Below are positions 47,835 to 61,015 of a stretch of DNA of 64,000 nt, piece after piece. The notes beneath the pieces are model-generated. The model was not told the origin of the DNA and did no database searches. It saw only the letters and a list, made by a program, of their open reading frames with translations. Positions within the stretch are counted from its first letter, which is position 1, and each line of letters begins with the position of its first letter. The position numbers and the translations under genes are program-made. The stretch is from Glycine soja. Taxonomy: Eukaryota > Streptophyta > Magnoliopsida > Fabales > Fabaceae. The stretch lies in assembly GCF_004193775.1 (NCBI RefSeq), contig NC_041021.1, forward strand, positions 36,281,718 through 36,345,717, written 5' to 3'.

Positions 47835-50800
47835 ATGAGAACGGGGAACCTCTTCTGGCTTGGCATTGTTGCAGCACTTGTTTTCAGTTTCTGGGTTGAT
47901 GCCTTTTCAGCCAATCAATATTACCCCCACCACCACTTCAATGAAACCGAGTTCTCTTCGTTGGAGTCTCAAGAACAGGCACATTCATCCCTCCTTGGGA
48001 GGACTCCTCTCATGGTTGGACTCACCCTTATTCAAAGTGCTGCTGCCAAAGGAGCAGGTACACTATAACTCTTACCTCTTTGTTTTTCATCTCATGAATG
48101 AGAGCTTGGGAAACAGAGTTGTTGATTAGTTGCTCTGTTTTTTGTTTTAGTAAGATCCATTGTTATTTAGAATGTACTTTATCTAATTAAAAATTGCTTG
48201 AAAGTTGAAAGTCTTCTTGCATGTCAATTAATTTTTAATTGACTAAAAATATGAAGGCATGCACTCAGAAACTAAAGCATACATAGAGCCAATGCGGGTT
48301 AATATTAGTGGTTAAGGATCTGGTACAAATTCCCACCTTTTTCATCGGTGTGGATTTGAATCTGTGATGCAACTTTCTCTGCTTCGTAGACAACCCTCTA
48401 TGGGAGATCCCTAAACACCTAGGGACTAGTTGAGTTGCTGCAACATGGTAGAATTGCTTACGAAATTACGGTCTGAACACGTGCAGTAATCTTCTAAGTG
48501 AATCTATCATTGGCGTCCTGTCTAATAGTGTTGAGGGTGTCTCCCCATTCTACCACTTGTATCACCTAAAAAATGCATATATAGAGCCTTATTATTAGGT
48601 GATAGTTAAGAACTTGTAGCCCTTTAATTTAGCTAAATATATTTCTTTTCTTTTGCTGTGACAGTTTGCTTGGATGGAACATTGCCTGGTTATCATTTGC
48701 ATCGGGGATATGGATCAGGAGCAAACAGCTGGGTCGTTAATTTAGAGGTATCACATGAATATGATCTGTAGCACGTGCTTCTTTTTATTTCTTCTTAATA
48801 GATTTAGATCTGCATACCAAAATAATATACCATGCAAGTTTAATAGTGTAAAGGTTAATGAATAAGCCTTTCTAGTGTAAGTAATGTCGGAATTGACTTT
48901 TATTGTGTGTGTGAAAAGACAATTATTGAAAATACTCAGATAAATAATATGGGATCTGAACATTTCATGTGCGGCTGTTTTCAAGTGTTGATGAAGCTAC
49001 TTCCCTTTTGTGCTATAAAAAAATTCTGTTGGTATTTAAGTGTAAATCCTGTGGCAGGGAGGTGGGTGGTGTAATGACGTTAGATCATGTGTTTATCGCA
49101 AGAAAACACGGCGTGGGTCATCAACATTCATGGAAAAACAGATACCTTTTACAGGAATATTAAGCAACAGTGCTGAAGATAATCCAGGTTTTCATTCAGT
49201 TTAATCACCTGAACTATTCCATTTATGCTTTCTCCATCTCCAGCCCCCTTTTCCTCATGTTGTTTCCTTATGGTTGCAGATTTTTTCAACTGGAACAGAG
49301 TGAAAATTCGTTATTGTGATGGTGCCTCTTTTGCTGGGGATGGTGAAGATAAGGTAGATTTTGATGTCTTGGAGTTATTGAAAATTGAAACGATGTTTAA
49401 TTCTGTGGAGGCTGACTAGAAGATGAAATAAATAAATAAATAAAAGAAACTATGGTTACGTTACAATATTAGTGTAGTATCTGCAATAAAATTCGTTGCA
49501 GTATATAGATTTGATTTGATAATTGTAAAGGAGAATATGCAAAACACCTCTGCTTAACTCTCTTATTTCTTAGCTCGGTTCTTTTTTTTGAAACTTCGAA
49601 TTTTGACATGTCTTAATGAATTTTGCAGACTTCCAACTTTCTTCATTCAGTTTTTATAATTGTAACATCTTTCTTCAAATGCTAGCTGTAGATACATTTA
49701 TTTTTTGGTTACCAGTTAGGTGTAGATAATCACAATTTTAACATATAAAAACTGAGGCATGATGTTGATGACACTTCAACGCACTTAACTTTACATTGGA
49801 CAATACTTACTTGCGAATATTGTCTGTTGACACAGGTGGCGCAACTGCAATTTAGAGGACAGCGTATTTGGTTGGCTGCAATGGAAGATTTGAAGTCAAA
49901 GGGAATGCGATTTGCCAAGCAGGTTGTACACACATATGCATGCATACATTGCTACTTATATAATCTTTTGTTCTCATGTTAGATGCTACTATTTTTGCTT
50001 CAGGCTCTTCTTTCTGGATGCTCGGCTGGTGGTCTGGCTACTATTATACACTGTGATGAATTCAGAGGTTTTTTCCCAGAGACTACCAAAGTGAAGTGTC
50101 TTAGTGATGCAGGATTATTTCTTGATGCGTATGTGATTAACTGCAGAAGTTCATTCAGTGAATGCCATTTCCATTGTTACCACAGGATTTTTGGTCCTTA
50201 AATTTTTTTGTTAATTCGCCCCGCTCCCTTTGAATTACAGGATTGATGTCTCCAGGGGACATACCATCAAGAATTTATTCAGTGGTGTTGTAAGGCTACA
50301 GGTACCTCAGTTTTTTTATTAGGCCACCAATTTCCTTAAGTATGAAAGCAAAATGTACTATAACATTTCCTATTTCATGGTCATCATGACAATTGACTAA
50401 TAGTATTTGGTTCAACTATTTCAAATAAGCTATTGTGAAATAAAATCTTAAACTCCATGCTGGATACTGCTGTTTTAATCATGGATCTTCACAAGGTTTT
50501 TCACCAAACCTCAGCAGGAACCTATTTTGTTTGCTGTTAAATTGAATTTTGAAAACCTTTGTTTAGTATGAAATGAGGATCTGCCACATGCTAATTTGCT
50601 TTTATGGTTTGAAACTTGGCTATTTTGACATGATTATAACTCTTACAGCTTGCTAAATATTTTGTCCATCCATTGCAGGGAGTGCAAAAGAATCTGCCGC
50701 ACTTTTGTACTAATCACCTTGATCCCACTTCGGTAATGATAAATATATTTTATTCTGAAAATTTAGAAAAATCAGTTTCATTTGAATGAATGTGCGAAGA

Positions 50801-52195
50801 TTTGATGCTCCATAATTGTTACTTGCTCTGAGTTTTTCTTTTAGTGATGTATCTTTTACCCCTCTTTCAGTGCTTCTTCCCTCAGAATTTGATTGCCGGT
50901 ATTAGAACCCCACTATTCATTCTTAATACAGCCTATGACTCATGGCAGGTAAATGTCTGATTTTTTCACCTGGTTGTCTTAATTCCTGATAAATCTTGCA
51001 TTAAATCAATTGTAGACATATTATACTCAACAAATATTTTCTGTTTATCATCAGGTCCAAACAAGCTTAGCTCCTTCATCAGCAGATCCCCATGGCTTTT
51101 GGCATGATTGTAGATTAAATCATGCTAAATGTACTTCTTCACAAATCCAATATTTGCAAGGTGGTTTGACATATGAGAAATAGCTTTCACAAGAAGTATA
51201 AATATGTCTTCAGTAAATTACTGTAACAAGTCATTTCCCTGTATCTAATGCAGGATTCAGGAATCAAATGCTGAATGCTATTAAAGGCTTCTCAAGATCA
51301 CCTCAAAATGGATTGTTCATAAATTCATGTTTTGCTCACTGCCAATCTGAGAGGCAGGATACATGGTTTGCTGACAATTCTCCTGTCATTGGGAACAAGG
51401 TGGGTGCCTTATCATGTCTCTGATGCAGTTTTAGTTGAGAATATTGCATCTTGGTATGCGGAGGAGTTTCAATACTAGATTGAGCTTAATGATGATATGA
51501 TTTTTGCCACAGAATATTCACCTTGAGAAAAATTCTAGGAATTTGTAAATGTATGCTTTGTTTATTGGCCATATATGCTTACTTATGGAATCTGCTTTTT
51601 AATGGTGTTTGCTTGCCAGTATTTCATCCGTATTCTTTGAGGTAGAATGGGCTTCCAGCTAGATATTTGATATATATAGTATTAATTGCATTGAAGTACT
51701 TTTGTTTTCTTTATTTATTCTTGTTCCTCCGCCATGGAATCAAGACATCATTGTTTGAAACAATGGCAATATTCCATTTCATGATATGTTCTTATTCAGA
51801 AAGAAAGAAAGAAAAGGTGTAAAAAAGTTAAACCTTGCACTATAATTGTGCAACTTAAGCATTGTGGTCTGTTACCATTACCAGTGAGCTCACATCAAAG
51901 TCAATCATAACATAGTAGGTTATCCAGTGGTGATTCTATCATCTTCCATGTCAGTGCAATTTAAAACCTAATCGTGTTCTCGGACTCTGTCTTTGAACTC
52001 TGAAGCTAGTATTTGTAATTTTCTTATGCTTCCCTTTAAAATTTTAAGATCTTCCTGTCTAAGTCTAAACTATATGCATTTATGCAGGCAATTGCTCTTG
52101 CTGTTGGAGACTGGTATTTCGACCGAGCAGTTGTTAAGGCCATTGATTGTCCTTACCCTTGTGATAATACATGTCACCATCTTGTCTTCAGATGA
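47835..52195 (+). CDS. pectin acetylesterase (CE13 / Notum-like family)
   Basis: Secreted serine hydrolase that removes acetyl groups from cell-wall pectin. Twelve exons: 47835-48057, 48665-48747, 49058-49187, 49280-49353, 49836-49922, 50004-50128, 50241-50301, 50679-50732, 50871-50948, 51055-51160, 51254-51399, 52088-52195. All have GT-AG borders and join in frame to 424 aa, the usual length. Residues 1-25 are a signal peptide. The nucleophile is Ser206 in GCSAGG; Asp302 (TAYDSWQ) and His369 (CFAHCQ) complete the triad expected for the family. [17 protein letters not shown] near the N-terminus and the cysteine-rich end ([11 protein letters not shown]) are family hallmarks. The start is the first in-frame ATG after the TATA box. 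Intron 1 carries a possible SINE. Confidence 0.95.
48290..48560 (+). mobile_element. possible tRNA-derived SINE in intron 1 of pectin acetylesterase
   Basis: TAGTGGTTAAGG resembles a pol III A box and GGATTTGAATCTG, about 45 bases later, resembles a B box, followed by unique sequence. No clear poly-A or poly-T tail or target duplication was seen, so this is tentative. Confidence 0.3.
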
Positions 52196-52294
52196 GAGAA
52201 ATCTCATCAATCTCCACCATTTCGCTCATCTCATTCATTTGGATCTATTATTACTTGCAATTAGGAAATATGCTATTCAATTAGGAGGAATGAT

Positions 52295-52452
52295 AGTAAT
52301 ATATTTTTTGACACATTTTTCTTAACACATTTTATTATTTGGTGAAATTCATGCAAGACTTACTAAATTATGTCATTCCATCTTTGGTGGGACTAGTATG
52401 AAATTCACCAAATGATAGTGTTAAGAAGAACACGTTAAAAAGTGTGAGTATT
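52295..52452. mobile_element. MITE just downstream of pectin acetylesterase
   Basis: Nearly the whole ~158 bases folds on itself: CTTAACACA...TTATTTGGTGAAATTCATG on the left pairs with CATGAAATT-like TATGAAATTCACCAAATGAT and TGTTAAGAAGAACA on the right. Arms are about 60 bases with a loop of about 35. It begins 100 bases after the stop codon, so it may be transcribed in the 3' UTR. Confidence 0.65.
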
Positions 52453-55146
52453 ATCTCGTTTAGTTTATGATCAGACAATAAATGGTTGGTTGAAGTGCAA
52501 AATTAATCAGCCTTTTCCATTATTTAGTAAATTGGTGGGAGTAGTTTTCATGTATAGATTACTTAGTTGGGAAAGCTGAGGCAAATGCCTTCGGTTTTTT
52601 TACAAAGATTGGGAGAGGTAAAGGACTATTAGAATATATACACTGTAATGGAGTAAGCATTGACAGTAGTTGAATGAGATAATCTCAATCTCATATTTCC
52701 CTTTCAATTTGGGAATGAAAAATATGTCATTATTGAATTATCAATGTTTATTATATACACTGATGACTTAAATAATGTTTCATTATTGATTGTCTAGGCC
52801 TGAAATGCTTTCCTCGATTTTAATATTGATGAGGACTGTAGTATGATTTCTTATGTTATAATATTTCCCTCGTTTTGCAATTATCAATGTCATTAGTCAT
52901 ACAAGGTTTCACATTTATCTAACTCTGTTTTTTGTATTTAATTTTTTTACGTAGAAAATTATTGCTTTAAAGGAAAACATATGGAAAATGGTTTTAATAA
53001 ATTGAAACAAATGACACATACAAATAGTGATGGATCTTGATCAAATTGACGAGAAATGATATACTCAAAATTATTCCATGTGTTATACATGAAAAATTAC
53101 TCATACCTTTTTGTGTTGCCCACTCCAACATATCTCCGCCACCACATACACACATGGTTTGCTAGCAATTTTAGGTTATGAATTTTGAACAAAAAAATAT
53201 TTATTTGTAAAATGCTGCTGATCGAGGTCGAATCTGTGACTCAGAAGATGATGATGGTAAGGAAGTAGCATGAAGAAAGAGAGGGTCGTGTACAGACATT
53301 TTGAGACCTAAGGCGAAAATGTTAAAGTGATCTTTTTTTTACAAATTTTTTAAAGAGACTTAGTATATTATATAAAATATCAATTTTTATTATAATATTA
53401 TATAAATTATTTCTCAAACTATTTTTTTTAGTTTTTTTATGAATTTTTTTTACCAATTAAAATCATTTTTATATGCTTTTTTTATGAATAGTAAGACATT
53501 TATCAAGAGTACTATATATTGAGATTGAATTAATTTTTTAACTTATTTTTTGTTTTAAGTTTTGAAAACCAAGTTCCTACTTTCTATTTAATTTTTTTCC
53601 TATTACTACAAAGTATAAGAATAAAATAAAGAAGTACTACATAATATAAAAAAATATTTTTTAAAATCTGATATCAATTAAGGTATTGAATAAAAGCTAT
53701 TTTTAATTAAAGGAACTGATAAGTTATGCATCAATATCTCTAGCCCTTAATGTTGTAAAAAAAAATTATCTCAACATTAATAATCATATTCCTAATTAAT
53801 GATATAATTTCTTATAATAAGCTACAAATTCAATTTTCAATTATATATATGATTTTGGTATTTAGCTTTTTCACCTCTAATTGTTAATTAATTAAGACAA
53901 GTAGCTAACTTTTGAGTAATTTTCCCATCATAGAACATCCTTGTCCATTGTAATTTGAACAATAAGAACTGATTCATGTAAAAGCTTACATAATAACCAG
54001 TAAAATAAAATTAAGAGGCCTAAGACAATGACCTTAATTGTCTTGCACTATCACGGCATTGAAGAAAGGTTCCTTCAAAATTGATGGACTCGAAAAGATA
54101 CATGCGCAATTGGATGAGGTAGCTAGCGATGACTATCAAGTATCAAGGAACTTAGTTGGAACCAATTGAATATATTGATTTGCTGTTTAAAGAGGTGATG
54201 GGCATTGATGTGGGATTGATTGTCGTTTAACTTTAACATTTTTGGCTTTACCACCTTAAACAGAGAACAAGGGAAGTATAATTTTTTCTTTCGGTTGTCT
54301 AGACCATATTTAAGTAACCTGAAAGTTGAGTGTAAGATGAGATCTCTGTTGAGATTTTTTGTGGATTATTTAATAATAGATTGATTTTTTTTAAAATAAT
54401 ATGGATTATATAAAATATGAGGAATACAATCCCTCAAATACTATATCATGCAATGTAGGCATTTAGAAAAAAAAAAAGAAGGAAATACTATAAACTAGGA
54501 AGATAAGTTTGTTTACTATAGGGACGGATATATGAGTGTACTGAAGGGGGACAGATTTTTTGTACATAATAATTTAAATATTTAAGTTTTAAAAAATATT
54601 TATTATTAATTTTATGGATAAAATTAGAGATATGATCTGCTATTAAGAAATTTTTAAGTAAATTTCAACTAAAAAACATAATTTTCATACATATTTTCCT
54701 TTATTAATTTTTTAAAAACTTTTTTTTTCCATATATACACAAATGATCTAGGGAAGGGAGGGGTTTGCCCCCACTTGGATCCGTCTTCTATTTCAATAAA
54801 TAAACTTATAAATTAATAAACTTAAGTTATAAATTAGTTAAAAGGATGGTACTTACTAGTTAGTGACATTGAGAATTTTGACTTTTTTTTAATTGGTGTT
54901 TATTTAGAGTCAAGAGAGAGTGTTTTATAGTACTAACCCCCGTACAAGTTAGTTTTGCAAAGCTCACACTTAGCCACTAGAATTACTCATGGCAGCTTGG
55001 AATCCTCCAATTTGGTTCTTCTTCCTTTAGCTTCGGTTATGATATATTCTCTTAGGCCGTATCTATGATATACTCCTCTCAGAGGGAGTGAGGCTCTTCC
55101 ATTGGGTTAGGCTAGTTGAGTTGGGCCTTGTTAGTTATGGTCCACT
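52453..55146. other. intergenic AT-rich DNA
   Basis: No supported gene; long A/T tracts and remnants without recognisable ends. Confidence 0.55.
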
Positions 55147-55156
55147 TTAGGAGTGT

Positions 55157-55174
55157 TGCTAGGTGCACCTAGCA
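55157..55174. repeat. 18-bp perfect palindrome in presumed element terminus
   Basis: TGCTAGGTGCACCTAGCA equals its own reverse complement. A second GGTGCACC follows at about 55182. Likely part of the terminal inverted repeat. Confidence 0.6.
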
Positions 55175-55628
55175 TTTTTGCTGGTGCACCCAGCAGTTGA
55201 TGCAAAAATACCTTTGTATCCTTGGCTCAATTTTTTTTTTTAAAAAAAAATGGTTCATCTCTCTCCCTCCCTCCCTCCCGCGTTGGCCTTCTTCTTCCTC
55301 GTGACCCCTCACCATTTTTTCTTCTTCTTCCTTTCGTTTTGTTTGCGTGAAGTGGTTGCAGGTTTCAGAAAAGCTTGACCCACCGTCGAGGTCCTCCGTG
55401 CTGCGTTCCCCCCGTGAGCGTCGTCTTCTTCCTCCGCGCCGGGAGTCTGTGTTCTGCGATCGTGGTGCTCGTTGGTGTTGAGTAGCCCAAGCATTTTAAG
55501 GGTGGTGTTCTCCCTCCGCGTCGACATTGTCAAGGTAAGCAGCTCTTCGTCTTCGATTGTCGACATTGTTATTTAATCCGTAAACGTTTTTTAGGTGATC
55601 CGTAAAAAGTAGTTAGCAGAATTGAAGA

Positions 55629-55877
55629 TTACGGATCAAGTTGATCCATAAGCTCCTTTCGGATGAAGTTGATCTAGAATAAGCTTACGGATCAACTTGA
55701 TCCGTAAGATGTTTGATGAAACTTACGGATCAAGTTGATTCGTAAGATGTTTGATGATAGTTACGGATCAAGTTGATCCGTAAGCTTCTTCCGGATGAAG
55801 TTGATCCAGAATAAGCTTACGAATCAACTTGATCCGTAAGTTTCATCAAACATCTTACGGATCAACTTGATCCGTAG
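55629..55877. repeat. cluster of six GGATCAA/TTGATCC palindromes
   Basis: A 23-base near-palindrome with half-site TTACGGATCAA occurs at 55629, 55685, 55723, 55761, 55817 and 55855, with at most one or two changes. Spacers such as GATGTTTGATGA and CGGATGAAGTTGATC also repeat. The whole block is itself roughly inverted about its middle, since ATTGAAGATTACGG on the left matches the reverse complement of CCGTAGTCTTCAAT on the right. Confidence 0.85.
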
Positions 55878-57468
55878 TCTTCAATTTTAATTTTTAAAAT
55901 TGGGAAATATTTAAAAAATAGTGAGTTTTTTTTAAATTAGGATTTAGGGTTAGTTGATTAAGTTTATAATACTTTGAAATTTGGGGGATTATTTGTAGAA
56001 TACAATAACATTTGAATTTGGTGTCTTTTTGTTCTGAAATTTGCAGGTTACTCGTTAAGTTGGTGGATTGAGTTTCTTTCTCACAAGGTGTTTGTTTGAA
56101 CTCTGAATTGTATGTACTTTATATATTTAGAATTTTTTTTCAACATTGTGTATTACTTTGGTAGAAGATTAAATAATACTTGTAATTTGGATGATTCTTA
56201 TTATTAGATTGTTGTCACAATTTGGTTTGTCAATTTAGCAAGAGCATTGGTAACTGTGATGTTGTATATTATATTCTTGGAACCTGTTGGGGCTTTTTTG
56301 GTTTGAATTAAATTTTACTATGCACACTACATTTTTGGTTTACTATGCACACTATATTTGGTTCACAACATTTTGGTCATCTTGGCCTAGTTCGAGTTGT
56401 AATTGAAGGCAATCTCTTGGTCTTAACCCTCCCAACTATTCAAGCCTTCTTCTTTTCTCCTTCTGAAAAAAAGGGGGTTTATGTCTCTTGAGCAGCACAA
56501 TTTTATGAAAAAGAATTTTAGTCAAAGAGGAAAAACATTTTACCTTCTCTTGTGAGGAATGTGTGTCCCATAAAAATAGCTTCTTAAACATGCTAAACCA
56601 ACCTTTCTTAACCATTTAACAATATCACATGGACCAACTTCAGTTTCTATTATATGAGAAAATGCTCATAAGAATCCTCTCTTATATGGTAGATATTTTG
56701 GTGTTTAGTTATTTAATGGTCCCAGGTCAACTTGAACAAGTAGATGGGTGAAAACATAGATTTAAAAGCATATACTAATTGTATAGTGTTAGACTGCTAG
56801 TCAATGTTTAGTAAAAGTTACTTTTTGTTTATTTTGACCTTAGTAGTCACAATGGTGGATTGGACAACAGAAATAACATCTGATACAGAAAACAACAGGT
56901 GCATTGGACAATCCTTTAGGCCTTGAAGCTGTTATTTGTTGAAAAATACATATATTTTTATAATTTGATTTGCTTTCCCAGTTGAATATATTGCCTATCA
57001 TGGATCAACTCTACTAAAAGCCATCATTGGAGTGCATATTAAAATTTAAATGAGGATAATGCATAGGCTTATTGTGCCTCATTTTAAAATTCAAATTTAA
57101 TTAGTAGAATCTAGTTGACAAGAATAAAGGTCTTGAGTCTTAACCGCTTAGTCATGTAGATGTTTTAATATTATGTCCAAGATTAGTCTTATATCTTCTA
57201 TTATTACCAATGTCTTTTGTAGTTGTTGCTGTCATTTAGAGTAAGTAGTGAAGCAACCTAATTGAGTAGCAAGTTAGGAAAATTGTTTTTATTCCTATCT
57301 TATGAAATCCTGACAACTTTTAAAATAAATAATTGAGTGAATGAAAGCCCTACAGTCAATTAAATCATGACAACTTGCATGACTTTGAGTCAATGAAATT
57401 TGCATTAGACCAATGAAATTTGAGTGAATGAAATCAGTGATGGAATTTGTGGTACTCATATGCAGATC
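55878..57468 (+). other. non-coding leader region upstream of the PMD gene
   Basis: No protein frame. A donor-like CAAG|GTAAGC at about 55535 and an acceptor-like TTTGCAG at about 56041 suggest 5' UTR introns of the downstream gene. Otherwise AT-rich. Confidence 0.4.
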
Positions 57469-59629
57469 ATGGTTAGGACTTGAGAATTAGGTCGTGCCTT
57501 AGGTCACGTTATTGGCAGAGGTGTGGGCAGAGGAGATCGTGATGATTCCGATGATGCTCCGCAGCGTCGATGGCCCACCACATCCACACACAGGCAGAGA
57601 GTAGTTGTCACTGCTGAGCACGATGAGCCAGTGGTCCCTACGGCAGAGGCTGACGTATTTCCAGATGAGCCGATGGCAGGAGGTGATGTAGAGGACACTG
57701 GGGTAGACATTCCTGCACATACAGGCGCACAGGCTGCTGAGAATGAGCCTGAGGGATTTCCAGGTGGTCCGAGCGACCCATCCGTGCTAACCCAGTATGC
57801 GGATCACGTTGCAGGCAGCGTATGGACGGGAGATGTATTTATAATATTGAATTTTAGTTAGTTGTTAATTATACTTTATCATTGAAATTTGTTTTGTTAA
57901 TTATACTTTATCATTGAAATTTGTTTTCCTTTAAATGATGATGTTAACAAATTATGTGTTCCTTTATACTTCAATTCAGGAGTGTCCTGAGTTGAAGTTA
58001 TCCTCTCACGGGAGGAAGGTCCATAGTTTAGGCAGGCCTGTCCCTGCCATTGAGGGCCTAGTTCCTGGGACAGGACTAAGTCCTCTGATCGCGTGTTCGG
58101 TAGACACTGGCGATCGGGGACTTTTGTCATTGTTTATCGAGCGGTGGCACCGGGAGACGTCAGGTCTCCATCTCCCTATGGGAGAGGTGATGATCGTGCT
58201 GGACGACGTCTCGTCTCTTCTGCATCTGCCCGTGGTTGGTGACTTGCATGCCTTTCAGCCATTGCACGTGGATGATGCGGTATAGATGCTGGTGGACTTA
58301 TTGATGGTCTCTGCAGAGGCTGCCAGGGCTGAGACAGTGCATTGTCGTGGATCGTATGTACGCCTGCAATGGGTATGTGATATCTATGAGCGCCGATGCC
58401 AGGCAGGTCATTGGACAGCTGCGGCTCACGCGTATCTTCTTCATCTTCTGGGTTGCACTCTTTTTGCTAACAAGAGTGCAACCAATGTTCATGTTGTGTT
58501 TTTGGAGGCCCTTCGTGACCTCAGTCAGACCGGGAGGTACGCCTGGGGAGTAGCTACGCTGGTCCATATGTACGACCACCTCAACGATGCTTCTATCAGC
58601 ACCAGCCGAAGCTTAGCGGTTATATCACGCTGCTGCATGTAACAAACATGTTTTTGATTCGTTGAGGTTCAACAATGTTTAACTTTAAATGTTTGTAGAC
58701 TTTCATTATTAATGTTTATGATTTTCATGTTACCTCTGTAGTGCTGGATACACGAGCACTTTCCCTCGGTCGCGAAGTCACTGCTGATCCGGACTACGAC
58801 TAGGATTCACCGCGCGCCTGTAGGTGGATTGCTACGAAGAAGATCGTGAAGAGCACACGTACATCGGTGTACAGGGAGCGCATGGACCAACTCCGGATTT
58901 TGGATGTTTGTTGGATCCCATATGGGGAGCACTGACCAGTCCGTGACTTCCATATGATTTCATGCTATTCCGGTCTCCTGCGTTGGGGGCCCGTTGTTGT
59001 GTATTATCGACCAGAGAGGGTCCTACGACAGTTTGGATACACCCAGACCATTCATGCTCCACCTGTCAATTCATGGGTGTCGTATGATGATATACACGAC
59101 AGGCGAATTCACTATTCAGATCATATTGTTGCAGCAGGTGAAGTGTGCACCGTGCCAGGTCAGTGTGCCAGCGACTACATAGACCGGTTCTTCCGCATTT
59201 CGCATCCTTTCATGACACCAGGCCAGGCATCAGATCCTCTACTAGATGGTCATGCTTCACGACCCCGAGTCGTCCCTCAGGTCCCAGAGATAGATATCCC
59301 TCACGTGCTGGAGCCAGGAGCACCATCGACATCTGCAAGGCCCGCTGTGGACGAGCCTAGACATGCAATGGTAAATAATACTAATAATTTACGTCATTTA
59401 CGTCAATATTTTCATAATAATTTGTCTAATCTGTTTGTTTTGTATTTGACAGGAAGTTTGCTATGGGATTGCTGAGAGGTTGGAGCGCTATCTGAGCCTA
59501 TGGGTGGTCACGCCAGGCTCATCGACATATGAGGTGATCGAAGAATGTCTCAGGATGGCCAAAAGTGTCACACAGGACCAGCTAGTATATGTTAGGCCTC
59601 AACGCAGGCGACGCACGGATCAGGCGTAG
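57469..59629 (+). pseudogene. plant mobile domain (PMD) protein gene, degenerate
   Basis: Resembles the aminotransferase-like plant mobile domain proteins (often annotated 'phosphatase 7 long form homolog') that travel in plant transposons. Exons by frame: 57469-57834, 57980-~58636, 58742-59370, 59453-59629. Recognisable parts are LVPGTGLSPLIACSVDTGDR, LDDVSSLLHLPVVGD, HLLGCTLFANKSA, YSGLLRWGP and the basic tail RPQRRRRTD. It is broken by a TGA at 57481-57483, TAG at 58283-58285, a frame change near 58618, loss of the donor near 58636 (CAT|GTAAC), another frame change near 58785, TAG at 58801 and TGA at 58933. The coding part is clearly richer in GC than its surroundings. The biochemical role of PMD proteins is not settled; the family includes the MAIN proteins. 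Confidence 0.8.
57862..57928. repeat. tandem duplication (~34 bp x 2) in PMD intron 1
   Basis: TTGTTAATTATACTTTATCA and its continuation to GTTTT occur twice back to back without change. Confidence 0.85.
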
Positions 59630-61015
59630 TTTATTTACATATTTTATATTGATATTCGATGTATATACATTTATTGTACTTGAACCCATTTCATTAGTAA
59701 TGTTGCTTTTATTTATTTCCATTAGTAATATTAGTTTTATTTATTTCCATTGATTGTGTATCCCCTTTGCCTAATCTAGCTTAATGGATGATATTAGGAT
59801 TGTGATCAACTCGCTGCCTATTAAATAATTATTTGAAAAGTGTGTTTTTAAAAATGTTTTAAAATTTAATTATCGCTATACTAGGTATAATTATAGGATT
59901 GTGATCAACTCACTGCCTATTAAATATGTTTTTTTAAATATGCAAGGGCTCGACAAAATAAATTAATAACAAATCAAGCTAATGATAGGCTCATCAATTG
60001 AAATAGTCAAAATTAAGCTCAACGTGTAGTTTATTTACTCCAAGTAGCATATAATCCATATACTTATAGGTTTATTTTTTCTAGAATATTTTTACCCCCT
60101 TAAGCAAGAGAAAAATTATGATGAACATACATTATAAAAAAAAAGAATCAGTATTTAAAATAAGTTTAGATTTTTTTTTTCCCTTGGTGTACAATAGTCT
60201 TATAGAAATTAGAATCTACAAACTTATACATACTACTTATAACCCCAATTTTTGGCCAACCCTAGAAGGTTTAATATGTTTATATCTGATCATGATCATG
60301 ACTATCTTTACACCAATACATTTCATTGAAAATAACTCATTTTCTAGTGAATTTATACTTCAAATATAATGCTTTTCATTTTAATTTTTAGAATTTCAAT
60401 TTTAACTTTTCATATTTTTTGCACAGCTTTAACTTTTAAAAATAAAGTATAGGTTTTATAATTGTAAATATTTCCTTTAAAAAATTGTAAATATTTTTAT
60501 TTCTAAAATAGACTATTTTAGTTCTACTTGAATGTATGTTTTATTTATTTATAATCTAAGCATTCCTTTAAGTTAATCAAATGATTGAATACAAATGGTT
60601 AATATAAAAATTAAGGTTGAATTGTTTGAATAATACACGAATTTGATTTTTAATAAAAATAATTTTTAATCAAATTTAAATTAACTTCTAACTGAATTTC
60701 AAATTAATGAATTTCAAATTAATGAGAAATCTTTTTTTTTTTCTGATGAATGGGATGATTGAAAAAAACAAAAAATTCCTTGGTGCAAGGCCCACAACTC
60801 ATCTAACTGACCATAGTTTTTTTTATATTTAAAATAATTTTGCAAGATCGACAAAAAAGTAAAAGTAGTAGAAATCAAATTTAACAGAGAACGACAACTC
60901 ATCTTCCATTTCCAGAAAAAAGAACGATTATGCGATTCGTGAATTCGAACAGTACATTAACTTCAACATAGTCTAACGAAATTAAATTTGCATCAAATAC
61001 TACAACTAACTCATG
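59630..61015. other. non-coding stretch between convergent transposon genes
   Basis: AT-rich, no supported gene. AGGATTGTGATCAACTC with the following CTGCCTATTAAAT occurs twice, near 59797 and 59895, about 98 bases apart. Confidence 0.55.

Noticed and set aside
55309..55566. 85-codon minus-strand frame in CT-rich DNA
   Set aside because: Complement of a CT-rich 5' leader; low complexity and no motif.
55629..55877. CRISPR-like array
   Set aside because: The repeats are palindromes with unequal, themselves repeated spacers in a plant transposon; no cas genes.
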